From Streptomyces sp. WAC05374 (GTDB lineage: Bacteria > Actinomycetota > Actinomycetes > Streptomycetales > Streptomycetaceae): DNA of 64,000 bases. Below the pieces are notes generated by a model. The model saw only the letters and a program-made list of their open reading frames with translations, was not told the DNA's origin and did not search any database. Location of the stretch: NCBI RefSeq assembly GCF_004353505.1, contig NZ_SMNQ01000001.1, positions 124,001-188,000 of the forward strand, in the 5' to 3' direction. Positions 9,183 to 17,568 of this stretch are shown here, one piece after another. Every line of letters begins with the position of its first letter. Position 1 is the first letter of the stretch. The translations under genes and the position numbers were made by a program.

Positions 9183-9367
9183 TCACATCAGGGGTGGGAT
9201 GGCCGTGAGGTTCTCTCCGCCGTAGAAAGTCTCAAACGCGATCTCTATGGAAAGCCGTCGGCGGATCAGCTCCCAGACCCAGGCGCGCTCAGCGTCGTCG
9301 TCCTCAAGGTGGATGAGGTATTGACACTCGCCCTGAGGGAAGGCTACGCCTTCGAAAGGCGCTTACA
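9183..9367 (-). pseudogene. Orphan C-terminal coding stretch without a start codon
   Basis: In one minus-strand frame the sequence reads APFEGVAFPQGECQYLIHL, then an acidic run, AWVWELIRRR, FETFYGGENLTAIPPLM and a stop at 9183-9185. Composition and third-position bias look genuinely coding. The frame is closed by TAA directly upstream and contains no ATG, GTG, TTG or CTG start. It is either a truncated gene or one with an indel near 9367. I do not recognise the family. Confidence 0.4.
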
Positions 9368-9460
9368 TGTCGGGCGCTGCACTCAGGCCGGCGCCGACGC
9401 CAGGAATCCATAGGTCTGCTTGTTCCACTGGCCGATGTGCTGCCCGTCCAACTCACCAAC

Positions 9461-10054
9461 TCAGTTCTGCCGGGTCCACATGGTGAGGTCGCTGCTCGTC
9501 GCGACGGCGAGGGTGCGGCCGGACGGAGAGAAGCCGGCGGCGCGGAACTCCGAGTGACGGGCGTGGAGGACGTGCCACCATGTCTCGCCGTACGGGTCCT
9601 TGTGGGGCCGCCCGCCCGCGGCCGCGAGCACGACACGGTGGTGCGGCCAGTCGGGGCTCACGACTTGGAGGTACCAGCCTTCGGTGGTGCTGTGCAGGCC
9701 GCCGCCGTAGAGGCCCGCGATGTGCACCCGGGCGTCTGTGACCGGCCCGAGTCCGGGGCAGGTGAGGTCCGGGGACTCGTCCGGCGTGCCGTCCTCGGGC
9801 TCCGGGTCTCGTTCGCGGGCGAGCCGGTCGCCGGTGACGGCGTCGAACAGGCCGTGGCCGCCGGTCGAGACGGCCATCACGAGGTCGTGGCCGGTGTCGG
9901 GATGCGTCGCGAAGCCGATGCCGAGCAGTCCACCGACGGGCGCGTCGACGACTCGGCGCCAGGGAAGGGGTGCCGGCAGGACCGGGGTGTCGAGCATCCG
10001 GTTCCGCAGGGCGGTCTGGTAAGGGGTCAGTGCGGGGCTGTTCGAGGACGTCAC
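9461..10054 (-). CDS. Hypothetical protein, beta-rich
   Basis: This 197-residue protein uses GTG 10054; the frame runs open further upstream but only as a shadow of the LysR gene. It has alternating strands and turns (GIGFATHPDTGHDLVMAVST, HIAGLYGGGLHSTTEGWYLQ) and several Trp, ending RTLAVATSSDLTMWTRQN. Phrases such as SPSGRTLAVATSSDLTMW resemble a WD40/beta-propeller blade, suggesting a single propeller-like sheet, but I cannot assign a family or role. It follows the LysR gene by 14 bp on the same strand and could be cotranscribed with it. Confidence 0.65.
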   Translation of the reverse strand: MTSSNSPALTPYQTALRNRMLDTPVLPAPLPWRRVVDAPVGGLLGIGFATHPDTGHDLVMAVSTGGHGLFDAVTGDRLARERDPEPEDGTPDESPDLTCPGLGPVTDARVHIAGLYGGGLHSTTEGWYLQVVSPDWPHHRVVLAAAGGRPHKDPYGETWWHVLHARHSEFRAAGFSPSGRTLAVATSSDLTMWTRQN

Positions 10055-10068
10055 GCGCCCATCGTGCC

Positions 10069-10980
10069 TCAGCCGCGCTCCGTCGCTTCCGCCGCACTCT
10101 GTTCCCGGCAGCAGGCGACGAAGTCCTGCACGACGGGGTCGGCGTCCGCGGCCGGCGGCCAGGCGACGCCGACGCTGGTGGCGGCCACGCCGGTGACGGG
10201 GCGGTGGACGAGGCCGGGGCGCGGGTAGTAGCGGGCCGCCGACGCGGGGGCGAGGGCGATACCGTCGCCGTTGGCGATGGCGGTGAGCCATTCGTCGGGA
10301 TGCTCGGTGACCGCGCCGATGCGGACCGGGTGTCCCTCGCGGGCATCGACGGCGAGCCAATAGTCCTGCCAGGCGCCCGTCTCGCCGGGCGCGGCGACGA
10401 ACGCTTCGTCCCACAGCTCGCGGAAGGCGATCTCCTCGCGGTCGGCGAGCCGGTGGCCGCTGGGCAGCACGACCCAGCGGGACTCGGTGAGCAGGACGTC
10501 GGTGCGCATCCGGTCCTGCCCGGGGAAGGGCAGCCGGAGCAGGGCGGCGTCGACGTCGCCGGCCGCGAGCCCGGCAGTCGGGTCGGACCAGGGCGCCTGG
10601 CGCATCTCGACCCGCCAGTCGGGCCGGCGCTCACGGAAGGCCGCGGTGATGCGCGGGGTGAGTTCGTTGGCCGCGCTGGCGAGGAAGCCGATCCGCAGGA
10701 CGCGGGCGGCGCGGAAGGCCGCACTCCGGGTCTCGCGCCGCAGCCGTTCCCAGTCGTCGAGCAGAGCGGGCACGCCGGCGGCCAGGGCGCGGCCGGGTTC
10801 GGTGAGGGTCATGCCGGTCCTGGAGCGGGTGAAGAGGCGCACGTCGAGGAGCGCTTCGAGCTGCCGGATCTGTCTCGTCAGCGCCGGCTGGGTGACGTAC
10901 AGGCGCTGCGCGGCGCTGGTGAGGTTGCCCTCCTGGGCGACGGCGGCGAAGTAGCGGAGCAGCCGGGTGTCCACATCCAT
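10069..10980 (-). CDS. LysR-family transcriptional regulator
   Basis: This 303-residue DNA-binding regulator has a winged HTH in residues 1-65 (LRYFAAVAQEGNLTSAAQRL, then VTQPALTRQIRQLE) and a periplasmic-binding-like effector domain from about residue 90 (VLRIGFLASAANELTPRITA). Length and order match the family. It is divergent from the DoxX-like gene with about 115 bp between starts, the classical arrangement for a LysR regulator controlling its neighbour. Effector and target are inferred from position only. Confidence 0.92.
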   Translation of the reverse strand: MDVDTRLLRYFAAVAQEGNLTSAAQRLYVTQPALTRQIRQLEALLDVRLFTRSRTGMTLTEPGRALAAGVPALLDDWERLRRETRSAAFRAARVLRIGFLASAANELTPRITAAFRERRPDWRVEMRQAPWSDPTAGLAAGDVDAALLRLPFPGQDRMRTDVLLTESRWVVLPSGHRLADREEIAFRELWDEAFVAAPGETGAWQDYWLAVDAREGHPVRIGAVTEHPDEWLTAIANGDGIALAPASAARYYPRPGLVHRPVTGVAATSVGVAWPPAADADPVVQDFVACCREQSAAEATERG

Positions 10981-11095
10981 GCCGTCAGGTTATGGAGAGG
11001 GGCATTGGCCTCAATCGGTGGGTGCGGCGAGGGTGGCGGAGAGGGCCGGGCACGTGGTTGCCGCCCTCGTTTCCCATCCGTTCGTGGAGGTTCCC

Positions 11096-11452
11096 GTGTT
11101 CGCCCTGTACGCCGTCGTGACCGTTCTGACCGCCGCCGCTCTCGCGTACGGCGCGTATCTGGACCTGGTGGGACACGAGTCGATCGGCGTGCTGGCCGAC
11201 CGGATCAGCGTCCCGCGTTCGTGGATGGCGCCGCTGGGGGTGTGCCTGGGGGCCGGCGCGCTGGGCCTGCTGGTTGGGCTCGCGGTACCGGTGGTGGGGA
11301 CGACCGCAGGGGCGGGGCTGATCCTGTACTTCATGGCGGCCGTCGGCGCGCACCTGCGTGTCGGTGACCGCAGGGTGGGCGGGGCGGTCGGCGGCCTGGC
11401 GCTGTCGGTGGCGGTGCTTCTCCTCGGGGTGGCAGCCCACGGCGTGGCATGA
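11096..11452 (+). CDS. Small four-helix membrane protein, DoxX-like
   Basis: This 118-residue protein starts at GTG 11096, five bases after GGAGG. It consists almost entirely of four hydrophobic segments: VFALYAVVTVLTAAALAYGA, APLGVCLGAGALGLLVGLAV, TTAGAGLILYFMAAVGAH and AVGGLALSVAVLLLGVAAHG. The pattern, with PRSWMAPLG before helix 2 and HLR/DR in the third loop, fits the DoxX-like family of small membrane proteins. It is divergent from the LysR gene and is its likely target. The biochemical role is unknown. Confidence 0.8.
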   Translation: MFALYAVVTVLTAAALAYGAYLDLVGHESIGVLADRISVPRSWMAPLGVCLGAGALGLLVGLAVPVVGTTAGAGLILYFMAAVGAHLRVGDRRVGGAVGGLALSVAVLLLGVAAHGVA

Positions 11453-12124
11453 GAGGGCGTCACACCGCCGATCCGGTCCCCTCCCGTCCCGCCGCTATAC
11501 GCGGGCCGCCTGCCCGACGGGGTTGCAGCGCCGCGCGAAGCGGTGAGGGGCGTGACCACTGCTCGGGCGGCCCGGGGGTGAGCCCGGCGTTCAGGCCAGG
11601 TGGGCTGATACACCAGTGCCGTGCGAGCGCCGGACATCCGGCGAGCGCCGCGGCCGCAGCCGCCGGTGGCCCGGCACCACCGTCATCTTTGCCTTGCTGC
11701 GCTCGTCGGGGCTGAAAAGCACAGCCAGGGCCTGCCTCCCGGGCACCCGGCCGGGTGGTCGTCGCGTTGGGGTCTCACGTAGACCGTCCCAGCGGTGCCC
11801 GCGATGCGGTACTTGGCGGCAGTAGCCGGAAACTGGTCGGCGTCTACTGGGGGGTGGACGCCTATTCCAGCGGTCCCGCCGGCGGCGACTGGGACGCTGA
11901 CGCCGTACAAATCAGGCCTGAGTTATTGGTATGCCGGCGGCGTCCAGGCAGGGCCGGAGGCCGCCGGCGATGCGGTGACCCGGCACGACCCGACCTCGAC
12001 ACCGCCGCGCTGGAGTCAGTCCACGGCTTGGCCGCGCTGCGCCATCGGCATCTACACCGACGGCCTTCTCGCCCTGCGCCGTGCCGTCTGCCTCACCGCC
12101 GTGTCGATCGCACTCTCTGGTGGC
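11453..12124. other. No gene supported
   Basis: The 670 bp downstream of the DoxX-like gene has long open frames on both strands, none with convincing composition. A plus-strand frame from 11795 and a minus-strand frame from 11910 both look weakly protein-like over 11770-11950, which suggests a decayed fragment. I annotate nothing here. Confidence 0.35.
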
Positions 12125-12856
12125 TCACGACTGGGCGGTCGGTCGACGCGGCGGCGGGACGGCTCGGAGCAGCTCCCACAGCGGCCGAGAGCCGGACGCC
12201 CACGCAGCGAGGGTGTGGCGATCGACCACGTGCAGTCGCTGCTGCTTGGCGAAGGCCACGGCTGGTGCGGTAACCCGCCCGTTTGTCACGATCACCGCGA
12301 CGTCGGCGCCGTGGATCTGGCGGGCGGTGCCGTTGAGAACCTGTAAGTCCGGCGTGCCGACCGCGGAGCCGGCGAGGCCGTCGCGGCGGTGCTTGCACTG
12401 GATTACCCAGCGCCGTCCGTAGGGATCGGTGGCCTTCACATCGGCACCCAGGTCCCCACCGCCACCAACGCGGACCGCGTCCCGGCAGCCGTCACGACGC
12501 ATCAGGTCCCGCACCGCGCCCTCGAACCGGGCATGGTGCAGGGCGTCCAATTGGGACACCCCATACCGAAGGCCCTGCGTGCGTACCGCTTCCCACTCGG
12601 CCTTCTGCTTCTTCCGGTAGAGCCGGCCCCCGCCGGCCAACACCGCGAGCACGCCAACGATGAAGAGGATCCACCAGTGGGTGAGCAGCCAGTTGACGAC
12701 GGCCACCACCAGGCCGAGGGCCAAGGCCGCGGTTACAAGGAACTCGATCAGCCGGTCCTCCGGCCGCTGCCGCCGCTTGCTCGGCCTTCGCGTACGCCGC
12801 CGTGCCGACGGACGCCTGGTCGTCGCCGTCCGTGCCTTGCGCGGGCGGGAGCTCAT
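12125..12856 (-). CDS. Membrane-anchored Mrr-like restriction endonuclease
   Basis: This 243-residue protein starts with a very basic tail and two adjacent hydrophobic helices (FLVTAALALGLVVAVVNWLL and WWILFIVGVLAVLAGGG, about residues 39-80). A PD-(D/E)xK nuclease domain of the Mrr type follows from about residue 100. Visible signatures are HHARFEGAVRDLMRRDG, GGGGDLGADVKATD with the catalytic Asp, and WVIQCKHR supplying Q-x-K. Mrr-type enzymes cut modified or foreign DNA. The same TM-plus-nuclease layout occurs widely in actinomycetes, and the role in defence is inferred. The start overlaps the stop of the small membrane gene upstream (ATGA). Transcription runs in the same direction as the NACHT operon 1 kb away. 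Confidence 0.85.
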   Translation of the reverse strand: MSSRPRKARTATTRRPSARRRTRRPSKRRQRPEDRLIEFLVTAALALGLVVAVVNWLLTHWWILFIVGVLAVLAGGGRLYRKKQKAEWEAVRTQGLRYGVSQLDALHHARFEGAVRDLMRRDGCRDAVRVGGGGDLGADVKATDPYGRRWVIQCKHRRDGLAGSAVGTPDLQVLNGTARQIHGADVAVIVTNGRVTAPAVAFAKQQRLHVVDRHTLAAWASGSRPLWELLRAVPPPRRPTAQS

Positions 12857-13098
12857 CGGCTGGCCTGCGTGACGCCGCTCGCGAGCTGCCCCACGATATC
12901 CAGGATCCCCTGGCCGACCGGGGTAGGGGCGAGCAGGACACCGAGCGCCAGGACGATCACGACGGTCATCTTCTCGTCAGATCGGCTGCGTGCCTGGGTG
13001 CGTCGCCGCAGCCGCAGGACGACGATGACTGCGAGCAGCACCGCCACGTTGATGGTCAGCAACCGTCCAGACCTCCCCCAACCACCGGCCATCACCAT
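12853..13098 (-). CDS. Small membrane protein coupled to the nuclease
   Basis: This 81-residue ORF has two hydrophobic segments, LLTINVAVLLAVIVVLRL and MTVVIVLALGVLLAP. They are separated by a strongly charged loop (RRRTQARSRSDEK), and the tail resembles an amphipathic helix (GILDIVGQLASG). Its stop overlaps the ATG of the Mrr-like nuclease in an ATGA, so translational coupling is likely and the two products probably work together in the membrane. No family recognised. The start is uncertain: ATG 13098 and ATG 13092 are both possible, and neither has an ideal ribosome site. Confidence 0.65.
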   Translation of the reverse strand: MVMAGGWGRSGRLLTINVAVLLAVIVVLRLRRRTQARSRSDEKMTVVIVLALGVLLAPTPVGQGILDIVGQLASGVTQASR

Positions 13099-13869
13099 GC
13101 GGGGCGGAAAAGCTCCACCTAAGCCTCCTTGTGTAGCCGGACATCGGTGATGCGGGAGGCGAGTTGCCGGCGAATGACAAAAAAGTCATCGGACCTGGCT
13201 GAATACCGCGCAGCCGTCCTATAAGCCAGCGACGTGCACAGCGACATGCAGTCTCGGCGCGCACCACCAAGCTTTGGCGGGCCCTGAGGACCGGTATCCA
13301 GCCATCGATCGACCCTTGAACGAAGCGCCCAGGCATCGTGGCCACGGTGCGGGTGAAGATGTGGTCAAGCCGCCCGGGGTGCGGTTTTCAGGATGCCTTC
13401 GTCGGCCTCAGATCCGACGGAAGAGGGACGACACATGCGGATCGCTGTCGAACTTCCTTACAGCGAGAATGCCGATTGGTATCGGAACTCTTGACGATGG
13501 GAAATTGAGGAAGTGGCGCATTTTGCTTCTGGCGCAGCAGGCCCACACTCCGCCTACCGTGTCCGATAGTGGGCTCGGCAACGACTCAGTGCGTGCGGAC
13601 ACACCGGTTCAGCGGCTGGTGGTGCACAACCCGCCGTGGTGAGAATTCGGGGCAGGGGTGGCGGCTCGGATGAGCCCGCGACACCAGGGTCTGACAGTAT
13701 CGGTGCCAGGCGATATACCTCATGATCTCGTTCCCGCCTGGGGGCGGGCGCCCCGACATGACCTACCGTTCCACGCCGGCTGCATTTTCACCGAAGTCCG
13801 GCGTGAGGAGGTGTCACCCGCGGCTGCCTCGGACAGCGGCCCGGAACTGCTCTGGCACCTGAATCGCCC
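13099..13869. other. Intergenic stretch with no supported gene
   Basis: This interval of about 770 bp lies between the two same-strand operons. GC content is visibly lower in places (GACAAAAAAGTCATC near 13178, GCATTTTGC near 13520), unlike the coding regions around it. No ORF has typical codon bias. It probably contains the terminator of the NACHT operon and the promoter of the nuclease pair. Its composition suggests imported or non-coding DNA. Confidence 0.4.
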
Positions 13870-14430
13870 TCATGTCCCTCGGCCCACCACCATCGCGGCG
13901 ACGAAACTGCCGACGTAGGCAGCGGCGAAGAGTGACGGGATCCACTGCTCGAGGTGGGTGAGCGGCCAGTACTTCGCGTTGTCCTTCCCTTCGCCAAGGG
14001 CCTTCCACTCGGCACTCCAGTACGGTGAGGCGGGCAGCCGCTCCTCCATGGCTCCGATCACCGTGTACTTCGCGCCATTGAGCTGTCGGTACGTACGGAT
14101 GAGGAAGAACCAGGCCCCGCACTGGATGAGTACCGCGAGCAGGGGAAACACCAGCAGCCAGGACGCATGGGCGGGCACGCCTCTCCAGAACGTTCCGATA
14201 ACGGCGAAGACCGCCGTGTTCAGGGTCAGAAAGAAGGTGTTCGTCAGGCTCCGGCGGGCGCTGACCCGATCGGCCATCTCCACATAGATCTTGTACTGTT
14301 CGAGCAGGACGACCTGGTCCGGGGATGCAGGCGCGGACGTGTTCCACAGGGTCGGACGCACGTCGTCGATCGGCGTCGCCTCCGTACCGAGGTACCTCCT
14401 GATGCCTGGGGGTATGCCCCTCATACTCAT
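13870..14430 (-). CDS. Two-TM membrane protein (SLATT/RipA-like), third gene of the NACHT operon
   Basis: This 186-residue protein begins MSMRGIPPGIRRYLG. Its start overlaps the stop of the NACHT gene as ATGA. A cytosolic helix (VVLLEQYKIYVEMADRVSAR) leads into two closely spaced TM segments, about FFLTLNTAVFAVIGTFW and SWLLVFPLLAVLIQCGAWFF. A cytosolic region follows (TYRQLNGAKYTVIGAMEERL), and a last hydrophobic stretch (SLFAAAYVGSFVAAMVVG) ends the protein. The EQYK...VEMADRxSARR...FFLTLNT pattern resembles the SLATT/RipA-type two-TM families that accompany nucleotide-signalling and NLR-like systems. That link is from memory and is an inference; a membrane effector role would fit the operon. 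Confidence 0.75.
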   Translation of the reverse strand: MSMRGIPPGIRRYLGTEATPIDDVRPTLWNTSAPASPDQVVLLEQYKIYVEMADRVSARRSLTNTFFLTLNTAVFAVIGTFWRGVPAHASWLLVFPLLAVLIQCGAWFFLIRTYRQLNGAKYTVIGAMEERLPASPYWSAEWKALGEGKDNAKYWPLTHLEQWIPSLFAAAYVGSFVAAMVVGRGT

Positions 14431-17400
14431 GTCCTCTCTCGGTGGGCCAGCAGATCCTGCAACGCGGCGTAGCGGAACTGGTAGACCGGCCCGGATTCCC
14501 TGAGCACACCGCGTCGATGCGCTTCGTCCAGGAAGCGCAGCAGCCTCCATGGCAGTCGTCCGACCGACGCCAGTGCGATACGGGCCAGGAGGTAGCGGAG
14601 CCAGGCGCTGCCGCGCAGTGCCAGCAGCAGCGACGTCATGATGACCGCCCCGCAGGTGACCAGCCCTCCGGTGAGCGCCGCGGACAGGCCCGTGTCCCAC
14701 CCGTACCACACGCCTGCCGCAAGCCCGGAGACGAGGCCGGCCGCCAAGGCGGACCCCAGGGTCAGCAGCCGGTTCACCCTGAGCGAGGCTTCGGGTCGGA
14801 TCGGCCCCGCACGCGCGAAGCGGCTGGGCAGGGGCGAGCGCCGGGAGCTGAGAGCCGTGGTGAGCGCCACCGCGGTTGTCGCCCCACCAATCAGCCAGCC
14901 GTTGGCAAGCGGTTCGTCGGCGGCACCGGGGAGCCGGCCGAGCAGCAGGAACACGCTGGCTGTGATCACTGCGCTCACTGTCCCGAGCAGCACGGCCAGC
15001 CGGCCGGCACCCAGCGCCCGGTGCAGTTCCCACCATGCGAGGTCCCGGGTCGCCTGGAGCGTCATGTGCCGCGCCAGGAAACTCAGCCACCGTCCCGCCT
15101 GCACCGGGGGGAACAACGGGCGGTCGTATCGGTCACCGGCTCGGCCGTAAGTGACCGGGATCAGATTGGCGAGAAGATGCCCCCGTACCGCGTCCGGGTT
15201 GTCGAGCGACAGCAACTCGGCGGACGCACTCGATCGGTCCTGATAGATCTCCGCAGCCAACCGCACCATCACGGGAGAGACAAGGGCCTGCCCGACCGGA
15301 CCGTGAGGACGCTCCTGGAGTTCACGCCGCAGCCACTCCCACCGGCCCGGGGCACCCCTGCTGTCGAGGTACTCGATCACGTCGCCGGGCGACAAGGACC
15401 GGGCTTCGAGGACCGTGGCGCCGGTCATGGAGGAGCGACTCGTTCCGGCGACCTCCATGTACTCGGCGACGCGTGACGTCACGATGTACCTGCCGTGTCG
15501 CGGCACCTCCTCCGCAAGGGTACGAAGCGCCAAGGCCCTCACATTGAGAGGCAGTTCGTCCAAGCCGTCCAAGATGGGCAGGATTCCCCCCGTACGCACC
15601 AGGCGTGCGTACCGCATGCCGAAGCTTGCGAAGAGGAGGGGGAACTGCTTCTGCAGTTGTCCGGTGATCCAGTCGTGGAGACTTTCGGTCTCCGGGTTCC
15701 ATGAGGTCCAGTGCAGCAGCACCGGGACCGGCGTCGTCGAGGCCTCCCGCCGGGCGAGGAGTCGTGTGGCCAGCAGGATCGCGGCGTCGGTCTTCCCCGC
15801 CCCCGGCCCGCCCAGAAGAACGAGCCGTCCGTGGGGGAGCGACAGGAAGATCTCGACGAGGTCCTCCGACTCCCCCGCCAGAGAAAGCCTCGTGGACGTA
15901 CTGTCCTTCCAGGGCACCGCCCGGCTCGCGGTCCACCGGACCGGCAACTGATACGGCTCCATGATGCGCCGCTGCCTCAGATACGTCATCATCTGCTCGC
16001 GCAGCCTCAGAGCGAGCTCGTCGGCCGCCTCGGCCAGTTCCGGTTCGACGCTGTCGAACACCGGCTCGGGCGTCTGTGCGGCCAGGATCCGCTCTCGTGG
16101 CCGCGCGGGAGGCCGCAGGCGGGCGGTCACCTGATGCAGCAAGGGCCGGACGCCGTCCGGGGTGAGCGAGGCGAGCTCCACGGCCGCCCGGCCCGGGCCA
16201 GCGGGCCCGGGCAGCAGGAAGGCCGGGATGTCGTCGTCGGAGGCACCGGGGAGCAGCACCGTGAGGAAACGTCCGGGGTCGACGTCGTACGAGGCGCGGA
16301 CCCGCTCAACGTCGGGGTCGGTCGGACGCCTCCGGTAGGCGGGCGAGGAGACGGCGACCACCAGGTCGGCCTCGCGCATCTCCTCCGCCTGCCAGAGCGG
16401 CCAGTCCTCCGGGCGCTGGCCAGGCGGGCGGTCAAGGCGGGCGTCGACTTCCCCGCCGCGCAGCAGGAACCACAGATCACGAACGGCGTCCCAGTGTTCG
16501 GCCGAGTCGTAGGGGCAGGTGAGGAACACTCGCGCCGGGGCTGCGCCGCGCGGGCCGGGGCGGGGACCGGGGACGCCGTCGCCGGTGCGTGTCCTGACCC
16601 GCTGGAAGCGGACCAGCGCCGACCGCCGCTCCCGCTCGTCGAGCGTCGCCCCGAGCGCCTGGACCCCCTGGTCGGTGAGGTAGCCGACGATACGCTCGGT
16701 GGCGGCCAGGATCGTGTTCTCCTGCTGGGGACGGTCTCCGATCGGGGCGAGGATCTCCTCGTAGGCGTAGAAGCTTTTGTAGGGAACTTCCACCTCGCCC
16801 CAGTAGCGGTCGGGGTCCGGCAGATGCGAGAGGTACCGTCCGAGCCGGGCGCGGGCGTAGTCGCGGCTGGCCTCCAGTTTGTCGAGCTCGCCGTCCTCGA
16901 CGCGCATGGGGACGGGAAACATGCGCAACTGGTCGCGCCCTCGCTGCCGGTGTACGGAGGCGGCGACGGCAACCGCACCATCGATGGCCTGCGTGCTGAG
17001 GGCGAAGCAGTTGACCAGGATGTCCGGAAACTGGACGGTGCAAATCCCGGCGGTGTCGCTGAAGCCGGTACGGCTGTCGATCAGGACGTAGTCGTAGTCA
17101 GCCCGCATGCTGCGCTTGAGTGCTTCGAGGAAACCGCCTCCACCGAGACGTTCGTAAAAGTTGTTCCAGTCGAACGTGGCGACCCGGGTTGAGTACAGGT
17201 GGTCCTGCCGGCCGGCCGGAACCAGATCGATCGTGCCTCGCCCCGGGAATGGGTGTTCGACGGACATGGCGTAGGGCCGGATCGCAGCCAGCCGCTCGTG
17301 CCATCCCGGCTCGTCCGGGGTGCCAGGGTCCACGGCGGCCGTCGCGAACTCCCAGACCAGATCGATGACGCCGGGCGAGGAACGGAGTTCGTGGTCGGGC

Positions 17401-17564
17401 AGGAACGGGTGGAAGTACTGGTGCAGGCCGGGTGCTTCCAGATCCCAGTCCACCACGAGCACCCGCAGGCCGTTGGACGCGAGGACCCAGGCAGTGTTGG
17501 CCACTGCCATGGAGCGGCCGGTCCCGCCCTTGTACGAGTAGAAGGTGATGATCCGACAGCTCAT
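14427..17564 (-). CDS. KGGTGRS-ATPase / TIR-like / NACHT NTPase membrane fusion (FxsT-like N-terminus)
   Basis: This large 1045-residue multidomain protein has several parts. Residues 1-330 form a ParA/MinD-type P-loop domain with FYSYKGGTGRSMAVANTAWV (deviant Walker A, residues 12-18), VDWDLEAPG and DYDYVLIDSRTG, closely resembling the N-terminus of FxsT proteins from FxSxx-COOH loci. Residues about 345-485 form a TIR/SEFIR-like domain (ARVFLTCPYDSAEHWDAV, EEMREADLVVAVSSPAY). Residues about 530-800 form a NACHT NTPase with Walker A GGPGAGKT (about 585) and Walker B ILPILDGLDELP (about 665). Several hydrophobic helices follow (about 850-1000), and a cytosolic tail ends the chain. TPR or NB-ARC repeats typical of FxsT are absent. 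It starts 4 bp after the FxsC-like gene. An NLR-like sensor or switch is the inferred role. Confidence 0.9.
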   Translation of the reverse strand: MSCRIITFYSYKGGTGRSMAVANTAWVLASNGLRVLVVDWDLEAPGLHQYFHPFLPDHELRSSPGVIDLVWEFATAAVDPGTPDEPGWHERLAAIRPYAMSVEHPFPGRGTIDLVPAGRQDHLYSTRVATFDWNNFYERLGGGGFLEALKRSMRADYDYVLIDSRTGFSDTAGICTVQFPDILVNCFALSTQAIDGAVAVAASVHRQRGRDQLRMFPVPMRVEDGELDKLEASRDYARARLGRYLSHLPDPDRYWGEVEVPYKSFYAYEEILAPIGDRPQQENTILAATERIVGYLTDQGVQALGATLDERERRSALVRFQRVRTRTGDGVPGPRPGPRGAAPARVFLTCPYDSAEHWDAVRDLWFLLRGGEVDARLDRPPGQRPEDWPLWQAEEMREADLVVAVSSPAYRRRPTDPDVERVRASYDVDPGRFLTVLLPGASDDDIPAFLLPGPAGPGRAAVELASLTPDGVRPLLHQVTARLRPPARPRERILAAQTPEPVFDSVEPELAEAADELALRLREQMMTYLRQRRIMEPYQLPVRWTASRAVPWKDSTSTRLSLAGESEDLVEIFLSLPHGRLVLLGGPGAGKTDAAILLATRLLARREASTTPVPVLLHWTSWNPETESLHDWITGQLQKQFPLLFASFGMRYARLVRTGGILPILDGLDELPLNVRALALRTLAEEVPRHGRYIVTSRVAEYMEVAGTSRSSMTGATVLEARSLSPGDVIEYLDSRGAPGRWEWLRRELQERPHGPVGQALVSPVMVRLAAEIYQDRSSASAELLSLDNPDAVRGHLLANLIPVTYGRAGDRYDRPLFPPVQAGRWLSFLARHMTLQATRDLAWWELHRALGAGRLAVLLGTVSAVITASVFLLLGRLPGAADEPLANGWLIGGATTAVALTTALSSRRSPLPSRFARAGPIRPEASLRVNRLLTLGSALAAGLVSGLAAGVWYGWDTGLSAALTGGLVTCGAVIMTSLLLALRGSAWLRYLLARIALASVGRLPWRLLRFLDEAHRRGVLRESGPVYQFRYAALQDLLAHRERT

Positions 17565-17568
17565 CCCG

